DNA of 5,805 nt. It comes from Agromyces sp. GTDB lineage: Bacteria; Actinomycetota; Actinomycetes; Actinomycetales; Microbacteriaceae. A program made the position numbers and the translations under genes. This document shows, piece by piece, positions 4,830 through 5,805 of this stretch; position 1 is the stretch's first letter; every line of letters begins with the position of its first letter. The stretch lies in NCBI GenBank assembly GCA_031178025.1, contig JAPSJU010000140.1, forward strand, positions 1 through 5,805, read 5' to 3'. The notes under the pieces are model-generated. The model did no database searches and was not told the origin of the DNA. It saw only the letters and a list, made by a program, of their open reading frames with translations.

Positions 4830-5732
4830 GTGCGGGTGCTCGTCGCCGGGGCGTCCGGCTTCATCGGGACGGCACTCGTCGAGCGGTTGACCGCCGAGGG
4901 CCACGACGTCGTGCGCCTCGTGCGACGCCGCGCGACGCGACCCGATGAGGCTGCCTGGGCACCGGCGGCGGGCATCATCGACTTCACGGTCATGGACCGC
5001 GTCGACGCGGTCGTCAACCTCTCGGGCGCCTCACTCGCACGCCTGCCGTGGACCAAGGGCTACCGCGGCGAGATCATCGACTCCCGGGTGACCGCCACGC
5101 GTACCCTCGCCGACGCGATGCGCAAGGCGAAGCGGCCGCCGTCGGTCTTCCTCAGCGCCTCGGCGGTGGGGTTCTACGGCGATCGGCCCGGCGAACTGCT
5201 CACCGAGTTCTGCAGCGCCGGCAGCAACTTCCTCGCCGAGGTGGTCGGCCGCTGGGAGGAGGCGGCCGCGCTCGCCCCCGACGAGACGCGCACGGTCGTG
5301 TTCCGCACCGGTCTCGTCGTCGGCCACGGGGGCGCCATGCAGCGGGTGGGCACCGTCACGCGACTCGGCTTGTCAGGTCGCCTCGGCACCGGCGGCCAGC
5401 ACTGGCCGTGGATCTCGCTCACGGACGAGGTGCGGGCACTCGCGCACCTGCTGGGCTCCGGGCTGTCCGGGCCGGTGAACCTCGCGGGACCGACGCCGGC
5501 GACCGCCGACCGGGTCATGAACGCGATGGCGGAGCGGATGCACCGTCCCTACACGTTCACCGTGCCGGAGCGCGTGCTCGAGCTCGTGCTCGGCCGCGCG
5601 GCGGACGAACTGCTGCTCGCCAGCCAGAAGGTGCGACCCCAACGCCTCATCGACGACGGCTTCCGCTTCGAGCACGTGACCGTCGAAGCGGCGCTCGACG
5701 CGATGCTCAGCGCCCCGCCCGCTCGAGCGTGA
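4830..5732 (+). CDS. TIGR01777-type epimerase / NAD(P)-binding SDR with DUF1731 tail (YfcH-like)
   Basis: The GTG at 4830 gives a 300-residue protein of the family's usual size that opens directly on the Rossmann fold: MRVLVAGASGFIG, with the GASGFIG dinucleotide-binding loop at 7-13. The frame is open far upstream inside the osmC-type gene, but that part is not family-like. Further hallmarks are VVNLSGASLA (61-70), LSASAVGFYGD (108-118) with Y116 at the usual SDR tyrosine site, FRTGLVVG (158-165), GTGGQHWPWISLTDEVRAL (186-204), and a C-terminal DUF1731 segment, SQKVRPQRLIDDGFRF (265-280). Homologues include E. coli YfcH and human SDR39U1; the natural substrate of the family is not established. 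It starts 2 bp after the osmC-type stop with no good Shine-Dalgarno, so it is probably translated by coupling. Its last 26 bases overlap a convergent gene. Confidence 0.93.
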   Translation: MRVLVAGASGFIGTALVERLTAEGHDVVRLVRRRATRPDEAAWAPAAGIIDFTVMDRVDAVVNLSGASLARLPWTKGYRGEIIDSRVTATRTLADAMRKAKRPPSVFLSASAVGFYGDRPGELLTEFCSAGSNFLAEVVGRWEEAAALAPDETRTVVFRTGLVVGHGGAMQRVGTVTRLGLSGRLGTGGQHWPWISLTDEVRALAHLLGSGLSGPVNLAGPTPATADRVMNAMAERMHRPYTFTVPERVLELVLGRAADELLLASQKVRPQRLIDDGFRFEHVTVEAALDAMLSAPPARA

Positions 5733-5805
5733 TGGCGCGCCGCACGGCGGCACGGGCCCGCCTGCGGTCGCCTGCGGCGTCGTAGACCAGCCCGAGTCGG
5801 AGCCA
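5707..5805 (-). CDS. Partial C-terminus of a TPR-like protein (32 residues)
   Basis: The reverse strand is open from the window edge to a TGA at 5709-5707 and reads WLRLGLVYDAAGDRRRARAA and then VRRAITLERAGR. The pattern 'LGxVYDAAGDxxxARAAxxxAIxLE' resembles one tetratricopeptide repeat (L, G, Y, A, G and A at the expected spacing), a protein-binding helix pair, placed at the very C-terminus. The plus-strand alternative starting at 5733 stops at 5785 and looks like nothing known, which supports this strand. The 3' end runs 26 bases into the SDR gene, tail to tail. Most of the protein is outside the window, so its function cannot be stated. Confidence 0.55.
   Translation of the reverse strand, partial: WLRLGLVYDAAGDRRRARAAVRRAITLERAGR

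Noticed and set aside
5733..5785. Plus-strand reading frame ATG at 5733
   Set aside because: It ends after 17 codons and is arginine/alanine-rich with no motif; the opposite strand gives a more plausible TPR-like C-terminus.
1..5805. Transfer RNA or other RNA genes, CRISPR arrays, transposases, attachment sites
   Set aside because: No cloverleaf, repeat-spacer pattern, transposase motif or long direct or inverted repeats were seen; coding sequence fills about 95% of the window and no gap reaches 300 bases.

Overview
The window is about 5.8 kb of GC-rich DNA (by eye near 68-70% G+C) with dense genes and strong G/C preference at third codon positions. Protein features point to a high-GC actinobacterium: the dihydrofolate reductase reads like the mycobacterial enzyme (IGLIWAQA, VVMGRRTWDSL), the dapA-RNase J pair is kept in this order in actinobacteria, and promoters look like bare TANNNT -10 boxes. 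The style suggests the order Micrococcales, perhaps Microbacteriaceae; this family-level placement is an inference.

Layout. Positions 1-83 (minus) hold the N-terminus of a gene cut by the window edge, probably a GNAT acetyltransferase. Then, all on the minus strand and read from right to left, come thyA (4297 to 3488), dfrA (3491 to 2937, ATGA overlap with thyA), dapA (2885 to 1911) and the RNase J gene (1847 to 171). Divergent from thyA, on the plus strand, are an OsmC-type peroxiredoxin gene (4405-4827) and, 2 bp later, a TIGR01777-type NAD(P)-dependent epimerase/SDR gene (4830-5732). The last 99 bases carry, on the minus strand, the C-terminal end of another gene with a TPR-like helix pair; its 3' end overlaps the SDR gene tail to tail.

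Function. ThyA makes dTMP and oxidises methylene-THF to dihydrofolate; DfrA reduces it back, so the coupled pair is a complete thymidylate cycle. DapA commits aspartate semialdehyde to lysine/diaminopimelate synthesis and RNase J processes and degrades RNA; these two probably share a transcript. OsmC removes organic hydroperoxides; its SDR partner has no assigned substrate.

The window is mostly core housekeeping DNA. I see no mobile element, CRISPR array, RNA gene or clearly new system. The points most worth a second look are a repeated leaderless-promoter layout (TANNNT placed 6-7 nt before the start codon at three genes), an 8-bp word GCGGATGC that recurs in every intergenic gap of 50 bp or more, and two partial genes at the window edges.
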